64,000 nt of DNA from Zymoseptoria tritici IPO323 (lineage: Eukaryota > Ascomycota > Dothideomycetes > Mycosphaerellales > Mycosphaerellaceae): positions 930,001 through 994,000 of the forward strand of contig NC_018211.1 in the NCBI RefSeq assembly GCF_000219625.1, in the 5' to 3' direction. Position numbers and translations under genes: made by a program. Of this stretch, positions 1 through 11,294 are shown in pieces; position 1 is the stretch's first letter, and every line of letters begins with the position of its first letter. The notes below the pieces were generated by a model. That model had not been told where the DNA came from. It saw only the letters and a program-made list of their open reading frames with translations, and did no database searches.

Positions 1-244
1 ATACGACATACAACATATACAAATCACACAAGTCGATACCAACACCTTCGTCCAATCCTACAGCACCCTCAAGCAACGCACTCCCCGCTGCATTGCCCAC
101 TTACACGTTGCCATACACTTTGACGCTCGGTTCGTACCATTACCTCCAAACGCGTCAACTTCATCGCGCTGACCTAGTACCTGCAGAACCATCAATTCAC
201 CTCACACGACTCACCTCCCACCCGCACCACACCCACCCGCAGCA

Positions 245-1234
245 ATGGCCACCACCTACAGCTGCACCGTCTGCTCCTTCACCACACAGGACGTCAACGA
301 GATCAACACCCACACCACCGATTCGAACGCGAGCCGCGAGCTCTTCAAGTGTCCTGGTGCAACCTGCAGCGCTCTCTTCTGCCTTCCCACTCAAGCAGAA
401 GCGCACTTCAAGCACTGCGCATCAATGTATACGTGGAAGGCGAAGAAGAAGTATGGCATCTTGCTCAGCGAACCACGCGTGAAGGCTGCGTGCGAGCAGG
501 ACAGAGCTGGACAAGTCGCGACGTCCACGAGGGTGACTGGGACCACCGCTGCTCCTGCAGCCATCGCTGCACCCGCGACTGCTGCTGCTCCTCCCCAGCC
601 TGCAGCACCTGCAGCAGCCACAACATCGTCTCAGCCAACCGACAGCAATAACACTCGCTGGCATGGTCGCCAGGGCACGAAGCGCAGGGGAAGACAGACT
701 CGTGACGAGGAGGACCGGGAGGAGGAGGAGGAGCATGGCGGACTCAGCGATGCGAAGGTGCAAGTTCAAGACTTCACCCCGCGCACACGAGCTCCTGTTG
801 GACGCGGTCCCACCACGAGAGGCCGCAGCGACGTCGATGCAAGAGACGCAGAATTTGGCGGAGTGATGGAGGGCTTTGCCGGACTCAGGCAGACAATCAC
901 TCAACAACTCTACGGAGCGGGAGCTGTAGACATGGATCGAGTCCAGGCCGAGACTGACCAGCTTCGCGAGGAGTCTGCTCGCCTCAATGCTCGTATTGCT
1001 GCTGCCCAGGCCAATGATCCGATGGAGGTGGGAGACGACCACGAACAGGACGTCGGGAACGAGGATGAAGATCTCGACGAGGGTGACGCGATCGCCCAAA
1101 CAGCGCGTGACCTCCCCTTCCCCGGTCCAGGCTACCATCGGGAATTGGTCGATGGACAGGAGACATTGGTGGACCCGGACGGTGGCTACATCGACAAGGC
1201 TGGGAACTTCCACCCGCCTCGTGGCGGCCTTTGA
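245..1234 (+). CDS. Double zinc-finger orphan protein, tandem copy 1 (329 aa)
   Basis: Single-exon ORF. Residues 1-70 hold two zinc-finger-like units: a C-x2-C unit near residue 8 followed by a histidine, then a K-C-x4-C-x3-F-C unit ending H-F-x2-H-C, followed by a W-K-x-K-x-K-Y-G block. The middle is Ala/Pro/Gln-rich, then Arg/Glu-rich, with a short heptad-like stretch around residues 220-255. The C-terminus is acidic and ends in a G-Y/W-P-P-R-like motif also seen in copy 2. The N-terminal layout recurs in the genes at 2571 and 4533, so this is a local tandem family. I do not recognise the family; a nuclear nucleic-acid- or protein-binding role is inference. The ATG at 245 opens directly on the finger domain. 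Confidence 0.85.
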   Translation: MATTYSCTVCSFTTQDVNEINTHTTDSNASRELFKCPGATCSALFCLPTQAEAHFKHCASMYTWKAKKKYGILLSEPRVKAACEQDRAGQVATSTRVTGTTAAPAAIAAPATAAAPPQPAAPAAATTSSQPTDSNNTRWHGRQGTKRRGRQTRDEEDREEEEEHGGLSDAKVQVQDFTPRTRAPVGRGPTTRGRSDVDARDAEFGGVMEGFAGLRQTITQQLYGAGAVDMDRVQAETDQLREESARLNARIAAAQANDPMEVGDDHEQDVGNEDEDLDEGDAIAQTARDLPFPGPGYHRELVDGQETLVDPDGGYIDKAGNFHPPRGGL

Positions 1235-2570
1235 GAGAAGAGATCGAGAATTGCTGGGCAAGATGAAGCCTGCTTGAGGGCAACGAGGAAAAGTCTGCAA
1301 GATCATGAGCCACGAGATGATGAGACCATGAATGATGGAACAAGAACGGGCATTGAGACTCTCGAGAACAGGCGTGTGGGATACGGCTTTGTTGTCTTTG
1401 TGTTTGAGAACAGATTGTAGCTGCTTCAAGCGAATACGGGGCACGAAGGTATTGAATGGCATTGGATAAAGGTCTGCTGCCTTTGTTGTGTTTGAACGAT
1501 GGGGCCGAGTATGCAGCGAGAAGGCTGTCAATGTCATTTACCAACTTCTATACCTGTGCAATGTCTAGACCAGTCTCGCAAGGTTTGTCCTCTCACTTTT
1601 GTATTCCGTGAAAAGTCCGTCGCGGGCTACGACCTTGAAATTCGGCGTTGTTGGCATTTTAAGCTAGCAGGAGAGTCTATACTTGAACAACGATACGATG
1701 CCTGACGAGGTCGTAGACCACGGCAAAAGCCTGCTTCTTGTCGACACCACCAAATGCTTGATGAGTCGAGATATTGGACGTCCACTGAGGTCTGCTTCAC
1801 GAGCACAGACGGGCTACCGGTAATGAAACCGCAGTCGATGCGTGAACTTCATCATCTGGGTAGATTCTGAACTGAGATGGCAATCAAGGAAGACTCAGCC
1901 GGAACATGCGAGAGCAAAAGAGAGCACGGTCTTGTTATTTGTCTTCATACTCTCTAAAAGGACCGAGCAAACCAGGGCAATAAGGCCTATTAGAGCGTTA
2001 ATCAGCTTGTCGTCCAGCTCCGTGGAAGAATACTCACGTTGTCTCCTTGATTTCAATTCATGTTCGCCTTGGCAGGGACAACTACCCTAACATCCGGACC
2101 GTGCATTGAACGATGGCGATACCCGACAGTACTATACACAACGGAGTCAGCAACAGGCTCCAAGTATACGCATCTCAGCACTCCAACCGATATGCATCTT
2201 TGGCATCAACATCTTCACGTCCAGTGACGATGCACGACGCAAAACACACCTTACATTCACTTGAGCTCAGCATCCATGCTAGCGTCAAAGTTTGATTCTC
2301 CCCTCCGTTGCTAGGACTTCTTTCCACTTTGACGCGTCTCTCAACTTCTTTCGCAACATCCATCCTCACCAAGACGAACAAACGAGCCATACAACTCATA
2401 AACTCCATACAACTCTCGTCTCATCAATCGAACAAGCATACAAGCAACGCGCTTCAACCCCGGTTCTTCATCAACACCAGACCCCATCAACACTCGGTTG
2501 GTACCATCTTCTCCAACGCGTTGGAACCGTATCGTGCTGCCCTTTCCACCTGTCAGTATCAACCGCAAAC
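1235..2570. other. Intergenic spacer between zinc-finger copies 1 and 2
   Basis: About 1.3 kb without a convincing gene. Only short ORFs without splice support are visible. The last 250 bases before 2571 are rich in C, A and T and probably hold the 5' UTR and promoter of copy 2. An open frame runs from 2292 into copy 2, but its upstream part has no conserved domain and no ATG, so I place the start at 2571. Confidence 0.5.
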
Positions 2571-4028
2571 ATGGTCAATGTGTACAACTGTACCCTGTGC
2601 TGCTTCAGGACCGCCTCCCTCGACGACATGAACACACATATCGCCGACTCCAACAACGGCCTTGTCCTACTCAAGTGCGCTGGTGAAGGCTGCAATACGC
2701 GCTTCTGTCTCGAGTCGCAGACCCTTAGCCACTTCCCGCACTGCGCGGCCATGCGGAGGTGGAAAGCGAAGACGAAGTATGGCCTTCAGATTACCGAGAA
2801 GCGCGTGAGACGCAAGTGCGATGTTTCGGAAGAGAGGAACGGACAGCACGCGACCTTCGCGACGAGTGTTGCTCTTGTAGCTCCTCCTACTCTGACAGCA
2901 GCGCCACCATCAACCAAGTCACCAAAGAAGAAGATGACGGTTGCGAAGAAGGCTCGAGCTTCGAAGCGGAAGGCTGAGGAGGACGACGACGTTGGCGACC
3001 AGGAAGAGCTGTCCAACGAGGATGACAACGCGCCGCCATCGGCCAAGCCATCCAAGAAAAAGGCGACGCCTGCGAAGAAGGGCGTGGCTCGGAAGCGGAA
3101 GGCTGTAGTGTTGGACCTTGATAACGAGGAAGAGCCGATCAGCGAGGAGGATGACTTGCGCATCCAGGACAAACCCGCGAGTGGTGAAGAACTCGATGAT
3201 GAGCACGCCAACAACACCATCGGTGCACGTACTCAACGCGGCAACAAGAAGCCGCGTGTAGCCAACACCCAGGAAGCGAGCAACATCGCGGGCTCGTTTC
3301 CATCCAGACGTGCCAGGCGACCAGCCGGCCTTACTTACGCGCCTTCGTGGTACGCCCGCCTTGAGGCGAAAGGCCACGATCTGAGGGAAACCAAGCGTAA
3401 TTTCAAAGAGGCCGATACGATTGCGTGGAAAGCCGGTTTAGGGCCGCATCCATCGATTATACAACAAGTCTTCGATGAGTGGGCCTTGGAGGAGCAAGTG
3501 GGCAAGAACAGCGTGGCCGGCAGTGCACAGGACCACGCGACAAGTTCCGCATCTTCACGACTGGCTGCACCGACTCAGGGCCTCATCCACGATCTGACCG
3601 GCGAAGACGACGAAGGACCGGAAGAAGGTGTGCAAGAGGAAGTGGCTCGTGGACCAATCCAGCCGGCGGGCAACAGTGAAGTGACTCCAGATATCGACGA
3701 TCCTGTTGACCTGGACAACATGTTTGGTCAGCCGGCCCTTGCTCACTCACCCATGAGAGCTCGTCCATCGGGCATATACCTCCCGCCATTGCCCGCTGTC
3801 CCATTGGCGCCGAGAGTCCACTACGACGACTTCCAGATGCCAGAGCTCTCGGAGGACGAAGATGAAGATGACGACCTCCCTGCTTTGCCCGACGTCGCGC
3901 GCGCAGGTCTTCGTCCAGGCATGGCCTGGGACGGGCAGACCGTCAACCCGCAGGAGACCTTACTGCATCCAGAGCGGGGTCGACGTGACAGAGCTGGATG
4001 GTATCGTCCGCCTCGTGATGGACGCTGA
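2571..4028 (+). CDS. Double zinc-finger orphan protein, tandem copy 2 (485 aa)
   Basis: Single exon. The start at 2571 (AACATGG context) puts the same double-finger domain at residues 1-75 as in the flanking copies: C-x2-C, the D-S-N-N segment, K-C-x-G-x2-C, R-F-C, H-F-x2-C-A, then W-K-x-K-x-K-Y-G and R-V-R-x2-C-D. Residues about 110-240 are a lysine-rich, acidic-patched tract containing two similar K-K-x-T/A-x-A-K-K modules, resembling nuclear localisation signals. The rest is acidic and low-complexity. The last 40 residues (L-R-P-G-M-x-W-D-G-Q-T-V-N-P-Q-E ... W-Y-R-P-P-R) match the end of copy 1. Function unknown; a chromatin-type nuclear role is inferred only from composition. Confidence 0.85.
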   Translation: MVNVYNCTLCCFRTASLDDMNTHIADSNNGLVLLKCAGEGCNTRFCLESQTLSHFPHCAAMRRWKAKTKYGLQITEKRVRRKCDVSEERNGQHATFATSVALVAPPTLTAAPPSTKSPKKKMTVAKKARASKRKAEEDDDVGDQEELSNEDDNAPPSAKPSKKKATPAKKGVARKRKAVVLDLDNEEEPISEEDDLRIQDKPASGEELDDEHANNTIGARTQRGNKKPRVANTQEASNIAGSFPSRRARRPAGLTYAPSWYARLEAKGHDLRETKRNFKEADTIAWKAGLGPHPSIIQQVFDEWALEEQVGKNSVAGSAQDHATSSASSRLAAPTQGLIHDLTGEDDEGPEEGVQEEVARGPIQPAGNSEVTPDIDDPVDLDNMFGQPALAHSPMRARPSGIYLPPLPAVPLAPRVHYDDFQMPELSEDEDEDDDLPALPDVARAGLRPGMAWDGQTVNPQETLLHPERGRRDRAGWYRPPRDGR

Positions 4029-4532
4029 GTCGATGGTCATGAAGGCGTGCAGTGAGAGTGGTGATGTGGGTTGAGGCGCATAAAGAGAAGTGCTACAAGG
4101 CTGCGGGAATCAGAACGTGACCAAGTAGCACCGAGTCTTGGGATACGCTGGTATTTGGGCATGGTTGCTTCGTTGTGTTTTCCAGATCTGCCTCGAGAGG
4201 GGGTCTGCCAGCGTGCGGGAAGCGTTCAGCGGCTTCAAGCCCTGTTGTCATTGTTGCACATGGGCCATTGACTTACAAAGGAGCCTCAGCGAGACAGCAG
4301 CTGCTCATATCATGCCAGAAATACACAACTATGCATGTCTCGATCGTTCTCGTAAGCAGTGTCTCATAAATATCACGTACAAACATTGCTTGATGCTTCC
4401 AACTTCATCTCCTCCGTTCTCGTCGCCACGTTTCAGGTTTATCGGCTGTAGAAAAGCTCGCTCTCTGTCACAAATTTTCCTGTCTTCCTCTCCTTCTTCT
4501 CCAACAGAGACTCTGTAAATCAACAGCAAGAC
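4029..4532. other. Intergenic spacer between zinc-finger copies 2 and 3
   Basis: About 500 bases. No gene is evident. The 80 bases before 4533 are CT-rich, as expected for a fungal 5' UTR. Confidence 0.5.
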
Positions 4533-5465
4533 ATGGCTTCCAACGCTCTCTTCAACTGCGAGATCTGCTCCTTCACAGCTCCCTCCAAAGCAGCCGCCGA
4601 CGACCACCGCACTGAGTCGAACAATCTCTGCCAGCTCTGGAGGTGTCCCGGGTGTAAGGACGATTTCTGCTTCGAGGGCGACCTCCAAGCTCATTTTCTC
4701 TCCTGTGCGAAGTTCAACACATGGCGGAAGAAGATGAAATGGGGAAAGGGGACCAGTGCTCAGAGGGTCCGCAATATATGCGACTTGAGTGCAGAGAGAA
4801 GAGAGAGGGAAGATGAGGCGGCGAGGGACGCGGACTCCGTTGAAGGTGCCGCAACAGTCGACGACGCTGAGCTCGAAGAGCAACGAGCTGCATTTGATGA
4901 AGAGGACGAAAACGCACCGATGTATGTCACTACTCCCGACAAGCAATCTCTCGCCGTCAACACCCGCCATCATGGCTTGAAGAGAAAGGCCGAGCAAACC
5001 AGAGCTCACCACCACACATCCTCTCCTCCCCCCTCCTGGCTCGAATCGCCGGAGCAACAGAACACGATCGATCCCGCCTGGTTGAGCAACCCGAAATATG
5101 GCTCTTCTCCACTCCCAACCGCGGCCAAGACACCAAAAGGTGCACAGCCAACTCCATTCGATCAAACCAATGCCTCCACGACCCAGCTCCTACCTCAATA
5201 CCCGCAAGACCCGGCCGGATGGCTTCACTTCAACGATGGCGAGGAGATTGCCATGGGAATGGACGCAACTACAGTCAACCCCACCGCGGGTCCATTGAAG
5301 ATTCCGCAACAGAAGAACATCTCGGAGAAGGCTATGGAGAGGGCGGTGTGGAAGCGTACGTTCACGGAGGCAAGACCTTGGAGGCAAGGCGCTGAGCATG
5401 TGTCGAGCGGCGAGGAAGAGGCTGGAGGCGATGAGGCGGAGGAAGATGAAGGCGAAGAAGACTGA
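4533..5465 (+). CDS. Double zinc-finger orphan protein, tandem copy 3 (310 aa)
   Basis: Single exon, start AAGACATGG at 4533. Residues 1-75 repeat the family domain: C-x2-C-x-F, a D-D-H-R-T-E-S-N-N segment, R-C-P-G-C-x3-F-C, H-F-x-S-C-A, then W-R-K-K-x-K-W-G and R-V-R-N-I-C-D-L-S-A-E-R. The middle is Ser/Pro-rich. A D-P-A-G-W ... D-G ... T-V-N-P-T segment near residues 225-255 resembles the C-terminal motif of copies 1 and 2, but it is followed by a novel Glu-rich tail. All three copies are on the + strand about 2 kb apart, consistent with tandem duplication followed by strong divergence outside the fingers. Function unknown. Confidence 0.83.
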   Translation: MASNALFNCEICSFTAPSKAAADDHRTESNNLCQLWRCPGCKDDFCFEGDLQAHFLSCAKFNTWRKKMKWGKGTSAQRVRNICDLSAERREREDEAARDADSVEGAATVDDAELEEQRAAFDEEDENAPMYVTTPDKQSLAVNTRHHGLKRKAEQTRAHHHTSSPPPSWLESPEQQNTIDPAWLSNPKYGSSPLPTAAKTPKGAQPTPFDQTNASTTQLLPQYPQDPAGWLHFNDGEEIAMGMDATTVNPTAGPLKIPQQKNISEKAMERAVWKRTFTEARPWRQGAEHVSSGEEEAGGDEAEEDEGEED

Positions 5466-5565
5466 ATCACTGAAGGCGAAGAAGACTGAGGGCATGAAGG
5501 CGAAGAGCTTCGGACATTTGCGCTTGTAAGTCTCGTAGCGGTTGGCAGGATTGTGGGTGCTGCTA

Positions 5566-6130
5566 GGTATGAGCTGCCGATAACCGGATCTGGTAAGTCT
5601 GGCAGATTTCCTTTGTGATCGATCGAGTTCTGTACCAGAGTTCAGAACGCTTGCAAGTGCCGTCTGTCCCATCAGTGACCATGCCATTGTGATCAGAGCC
5701 ATGCCTGCAGCGAATTAATCGAAACGAGAGACCATATGAAAGGTTGTAGGGCTTCGTCCTTTGCGAAATACGAACAACACATCAGGAACCATCGTTCCGT
5801 GATCAGAGCCATACCTTCAGCAAACGAAAGGAATCGAGAGACCGTGCGAAAGAATACAGGACTTAGTCCTTTGCAACCTATCTCATACAAAGGAGAGACC
5901 AGGTATCAGCTATCCGTATTTGGATCTCTTAAGGTTCGTATCTATCTTCTTATCGTGATCGACTCTTGAGCTTGAGACGCATAGACCTCAATGTGCGCTT
6001 GCGAGTGCCATCTGAGTTAGCCGCGAGGGCTACAGCCTCAGGATCAGGGGCAACAGTTCAACGCATTCAACGATAAGACCGTACGAGAAACTACAGTGCT
6101 TTATCCTTCGCAAAAGTCGTACCTATAGGG
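5566..6130. repeat. Degenerate duplicated non-coding repeat
   Basis: A unit starting near 5566 recurs from about 5901. Shared landmarks are AGGTATSAGCT...GGATCT, a GTGATCGA segment, GCTTGCRAGTGCCRTCTG (5650 and 5998), and a block containing GAGACC...CGTCCTTTGC-like sequence. The first unit also contains an internal duplication: the GTGATCAGAGCCAT...TCCTTTGC block occurs near 5691 and again near 5801. Identity is partial, so these are old copies. No coding potential is visible. Confidence 0.55.
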
Positions 6131-6567
6131 ACATTTCGTGCGTTGCTAGACGCCAAGTACTTGTGCTACATGCAAGCGATGCAAAATTTGTGGGCGGGAC
6201 GTCTTGTCACTTCAACAGCTTCGACCACGTACGCTCAACAACAGGCCCAACTCCGAAGAGAGTCTGGCATTTCGCAAGGTATACTCAACATGTACTGGCT
6301 GCTCACGGCCCGTCTCTGTCAGCCGCGTCCTCAAATTCACTTCGCAAAGTTTAGCGAAATGCCAGCTGCAATGGGCGAGTGACTCCCTGCAAGGTTACTT
6401 GCCAAATCTCCACAAACTCGACTATCAACCTTCATCAACAAGGCCGACTCAGCGCATCCTCAACGAGACATCCACGGCCTCGAGCCAACGAGCAACAACT
6501 TCCTCCTCTCGAGCGCAGGCTGCGCAGCAGTTCCTTCCCTTCAATCATTCTCCGTGCAAGTCATATT

Positions 6568-8602
6568 ATGGCCTCCTCATCGACAGCACCAGCGAAGTCC
6601 CGACCTGTTCCAACTGCACGCGTTGCAGGAGTACGACATGCGTCATGTAGTTTACAAATCGGCAACTTCCTCGCGATGGGTACAACGGTCAACGCCTTCC
6701 TTCGCGCCGCTAAGACCAAGGGCTTCGTGCCAGAGGTCCTAGTTGTTGCGCCACTCCAGGTTGTCGATAACAGTGGTACTATCAACCGCCTGGCTATTCA
6801 CACGGTTATGAAGCTTGCTGGACCTGGCCCAACCCCTGGTCAGTCACCACGTTCGCGTTCGATGGTTGATTCGAACTAACAAAGCGCAGGAGAAATCATA
6901 ATCACACGCTCCGACGGCCAGACTTCATGGTCGTACCGGGCCTCTCTCTACTGGATTGAACGACGCGCTCGCCCTACCCGAGCGTCCTCACAGTACGCGC
7001 TGTATCCACATGTACAGTGGAGAGCAATCGCCGCTACTCCCGAACGCAAGCTTGACGGAGTGCGCAACTTCGCTGCTTGTGGCATGACCCTCAACCAATA
7101 CTTCACACAATTTCAAGCTTTGAAGTTCGAGGCTTGGGTCGTCGCAGCAACTTCGTTCGACGTGCTCAACGGAGAGGGCCACTCGATCAATCTCGCCGCC
7201 GGGACTTTCGTGCATCTAGGCGATCTCAGGGAGGATACTTGTGAGTTCCAAGACCAACCATCGTTCGTACATGCAGAGACACTGACGATCTTAGCTGTGA
7301 TCCTCATTGCTGTCAAAGGAGTCGAGGGTCGCTTCGTAACAGATGCGGTCGCGTTGCAGATCTACACGAGGCCGACGGACGAGATCCTGGCCTTACTACA
7401 GGCGAAACAGACGAAGAAAACCGACTCGACTCCCACACAAGCACCACTTGCCCCTCCACAGGTTCTTCCGCAAGCTACTCCATCACCCGATCAACGACGC
7501 GATGCCTCTCGCCCTACTCGCTTGATCATGAAATGCACTCTGCGGGCTCGAGATATGATGGGTCGTCAAGCGGAGCTTGCGCAGAACAGCGTTGTTGAGT
7601 ACTTGTCCTCCTTCTCCCTTCCAGGTAAGTCACCCCATGAAGCTGAAGCTCGACATGTTGCTGACATTCTCACAGGATGGTGCGTCCTCACCAAGGAACA
7701 AGATGTGCTCGTTCCTGTCCGCAACGAAGACCTGAGCCGAGTTGCGGTCCGGCCAGAAGAAGCTGCTTTTGCATATCCTCCCTTGACAGTCGACTTCGCG
7801 TCCAAAGATGTCGCAACACCTGAGAAAATTCATGTGGAACAGGATACTACATGTTGCGACAGCTTCGGAGATGCAATCCTCGTCCGCGCAGGAGATATCA
7901 TCACACAGTTTTGTCGCGGCAATACGACGCGTAAGTACATCCGGCTATACCTGAAGTCATGGCTGCTGACCTAGATGAACAGTCCGATGGTTCTTTACCA
8001 GCACGGGTCGCATCGGTGTGATGGACCTTCGCAGAAACGTGAGGATGAGACGCGTGAAGGAGACCGCAAGCGAGCGAGCCTCCGCCGACCGCACAGTCGT
8101 GGATCCTCCATTGACGTTCGATGCGAGGACTTCAACGAACGATTCGCAGAGCCAGCCAATCGCGAGATTGACGGTACTTCAGAACGATGCATCAACAGTG
8201 GGTGAAATGCCGACCAACGACACTCCAAGCATGGGATCTGCGGGCGGCGGCGCCCTCATCGATCTCACCAACGAAGAAGACCCGACCGAGGACTCCCCAT
8301 CCAACTTCGCCTCCGCAGGAATCTCACCAAGCCCTGAAAGGAAAGAACATGGTCTGCTTCAAGAGCTCTTCGCACCGAGATCTCCGCCGGTCTCGATCAC
8401 ACAGAGGCAGGTTCGAGCCAGCAACTGGCAGCTGAAGCACAGCCGCATGATCGACACCAGCGGGGCTCACATCGATCTCAGAGCAATCTTCACGGGCGAG
8501 ATGTGGAAGAAGGACGAGATCAAGCATACTCCTGCACTTGAGTCAGTTTCCACGGCCGAGCCGACTCCTAGCTTCGAGCCTCCTTCGATGTTCGACTGGT
8601 GA
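6568..8602 (+). CDS. Five-exon orphan protein with SUMO-interaction-like motif (608 aa)
   Basis: Exons 6568-6838, 6890-7240, 7295-7624, 7676-7930 and 7983-8602. All introns have GT-AG ends and are 51-54 nt. The second and third introns are multiples of three without stops, so an unspliced frame also looks open. For the last intron the acceptor at 7982 is needed: the AG at 7974 would give an early stop. The N-terminal two thirds look globular, with a W/Y/R-rich stretch around residues 95-150. The C-terminal 200 residues are Ser/Pro-rich and disordered. Around residue 494, A-L-I-D-L-T-N-E-E-D has the hydrophobic-core-plus-acidic pattern of a SUMO-interacting motif. I do not recognise the family. 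Confidence 0.7.
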
Positions 8603-8948
8603 TTGGGACTCCTAAATTGTGATGGCGTCCGAGAATCCTAGCATTCGGGTATTGGATGGAACAGTGAACCCCGCAAGGATCAATTCTCGCTTCGCGTTGC
8701 CTTGCCATTGTGTGGCCTCATCATGCGGCGTTGGATGTTGGCTTGATGCAAAGGTGCTTTCAAGTTTGCCCAGACTGAGACAGGCAAAGAAAAGCATGAA
8801 AGAATCAGGAACGAAAGCGGAGCACAAAGGAACAACCAGTCCTACTTTGTAATAACGGTTCGATAGTCTTTATTTATCTGTCGTGACATCCAATTGCAAT
8901 CGGTGCGAACGTTGAGCTGAAAGCTGCCATTTCTACAGCGCTCTCCTA
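8603..8948. other. Convergent 3' spacer
   Basis: Lies between the 3' ends of the orphan gene (+) and the deacetylase (-). No gene seen. Confidence 0.5.
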
Positions 8949-9901
8949 TTAAGCCCGGCAGCTCGCCAAACTCTGCAACGTAAACCCCTCTTCTTTCGCT
9001 CTCGGCAGCACCACATCGATCGCATACCTCACCACCGCAGCTGTGGAATCGTGCTGTAGTGTCACGATCCCCGTCTCCGAACCCCAAGCACTCTGCACAA
9101 TCACATCCAACTCGCCCTCCAGCATTGGCTGATTAGCCGGATCCTCGTTGAGCTTCCAGTCATTCGTATCGTGAGACCAGAGAGCTGGTGTCAGAGCCAG
9201 TTGTACTGCGATGTCTCGTACACGGTTGTCGACGTCGCCGTAGGGTGGACGGAAGAGAGAGACGGATGGGGTGTAGCCGAGGGTGTCGGCGATGATTGTG
9301 AGGGTCCAGCCTAGCTCGGCGACAATTTGGTCGCTGGAGAGGGTCGTCAAGGCGGCGTGGCTCCTGAAGTAAACGAGTTAGTACGGGTCGATGTGCGAGA
9401 CGATATGAGATCGTACCATGTGTGGATGCCAATCTCATGACCCTCGTTGGCAATTCTCCGCAGAGTATCCGGAAACAGCAGAATTTGAGTGCCAGTCACA
9501 AAGAAAGTCGCAGTCGTCCCATCCGAAGCCAACTCATCCAGCAACTCCGGCGTCGCAGCCGTTGGGCCGTCGTCAAACGTCAGACCCCACTCTCCCTTGG
9601 TCGGACAGACGTACACATCGGATTCCCATCGACATTGGTTGCAAGACCACCAGCAGTTCTCCCATTGCAAGGCAACGCTCTCGGGATCGGTGGCTGGATC
9701 GCAGTATTGGGAAGTCGTTTGTGAGATGTTGTTGCGGACCCAATTCCAGTCGATCTGAGCAATGTACTGTTGGACGACAGCGCTGTCGGTTGGAGGCACG
9801 GCCCAGCCTGGTGGATATGCTGAAGGGGAGTCGGATTGCGGTGTTGGAATGGCGCTGGCTGGAGAGCCGAGAAGTAGGAGTGCTGGTAGTAGGAAAGCCA
9901 T
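8949..9901 (-). CDS. Secreted polysaccharide (chitin) deacetylase, NodB domain (299 aa)
   Basis: Two exons, 9901-9417 and 9363-8949, with a 53-nt intron that splits the Trp codon of the H-T-W-S-H motif. Residues 1-17 form a signal peptide, so the protein is probably secreted or wall-located. The NodB motifs of carbohydrate esterase family 4 appear in order: T-F-D-D-G-P (catalytic and metal Asp), G-x-E-I-G-x-H-T-W-S-H (metal His pair), R-P-P-Y-G-D, D-x-N-D-W and I-V-T-L-Q-H-D. It therefore should remove N-acetyl groups from chitin or chito-oligomers. The N-terminal 100 residues include a Cys/Trp-rich segment (C-W-W-S-C-N-Q-C) common in fungal chitin deacetylases. I see no clear GPI signal. Confidence 0.93.
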
Positions 9902-11294
9902 GATTGATGGAATGCGTGTTGTGAAGGTACAAAGCACGATGCTGTGGGGAGGAATGGATGTCCCTTATAGACTAAAAGTTGATCAATTTACCGTTGGACT
10001 GGCACTTCGACGAAAATACATGCAGCATCGTGGGGCCCAGCAGCGTACCAAGTCCAATTCGCGAGAAGTGATGTCGTATAGTGGCTGGCGCATACACTAC
10101 GAAGAAGTGCGGCCTTGGTATTCTGCGGCTCCTCCACGCATGCAGCATTTCGTTTCCCCTGCGTTGGCTCAACCTCGGACGATCCAATAGATTGAGGTGA
10201 ATATCTGCCCAGCGACGAGAAGCACGGCGGCCAAAGTGCGGGACCTGATCGACTGTGCAGGTCTCCCAAAGGCGTCTCCTATGATAGCTCGATCGTCCAG
10301 GAAGTATGATTGCTGTAATGCTGAGAGCCTTCCATGAACAGGATGAACTTTCTAGTTTCTTGTCGCATGCTTCCCGGTCACAGCCACGGGCAAAGCGCTG
10401 TAGCGTGCTGTCATTTATTTCCCGTGGTCGTGCCGCATGATAAAGTGGAGCTGAGGATTGACAGGGAGGCTGGCATCCCTGCATCTATTGGCGAGGTGCA
10501 TCATGCTGTACAAAGCCCACCGCACACACTCGAATAGCCAGCCATGTCAATGCATTGTTCATACCGGCCGGCAGCATCTGGAAAAGGTCCAGATGAAGTT
10601 TCTTCTCGTGCGACCATATTCGATTCCACTTCGGTCGTGTATAGGATGCATACACTATACAAGCGCCGATGGTCCGATTTTCGGCGTCTTGGTAGTCTGG
10701 GCGATCTATTTCTGCATCACGACGCCGTCCTCAAGCGTACTGGATACGAAGGCGGTGTATGGTGCCCGGCTTCGAATATGGCTTCATTACCGATGAACGG
10801 TTTGGGTTGGGTCGCACGATGTCGTCCGTTGAATCCGTAATGGAGTCGTGCAACCACATGCACTTGATGATGTGATCGAAAGGTTGGAGAAACAAGAAGA
10901 TGTCGTCGTCAATTTGCCACGTTCCAGGTTGTGCACCCGGACCGTTGCGCATTGTAGCTTACCACGTGGCCAAGTTTGCCTGGGTTCCTTGCACTGCGTG
11001 TGAAGTAGTCGTTACAAATGGTGTTTTCCAAAGTCAGGCCGCTCCATGTGTATAGCGTTCATCCTATTCAAAGTCCTGAGATGCTTCGACCGGACCGAGA
11101 GCGCTGAAGGATACAATAATCGCACGGGTGGCGCTAACATCGGAAGGAAAGCATCCCGTTGCATTCACTGAGCCCTTGCCGAAATGACTTTTCCAACAGA
11201 CGCAATTTGACGAACATCGACATCATCTTCGACAATCGAGTCGCGGAATAACTCGATCACCCCTGATAGCACAGCCGTGTCCGTCTCGGCCACT
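9902..11294. other. Long intergenic region, no supported gene
   Basis: About 1.4 kb with only short, unspliced, overlapping ORFs of no recognisable family. Sequence at about 10866-10980 resembles 12175-12312 (see the repeat entry there). Confidence 0.45.

Noticed and set aside
422..1537. 371-codon minus-strand ORF
   Set aside because: Antisense to zinc-finger copy 1, Ser/Arg/Cys-rich shadow composition, no domain.
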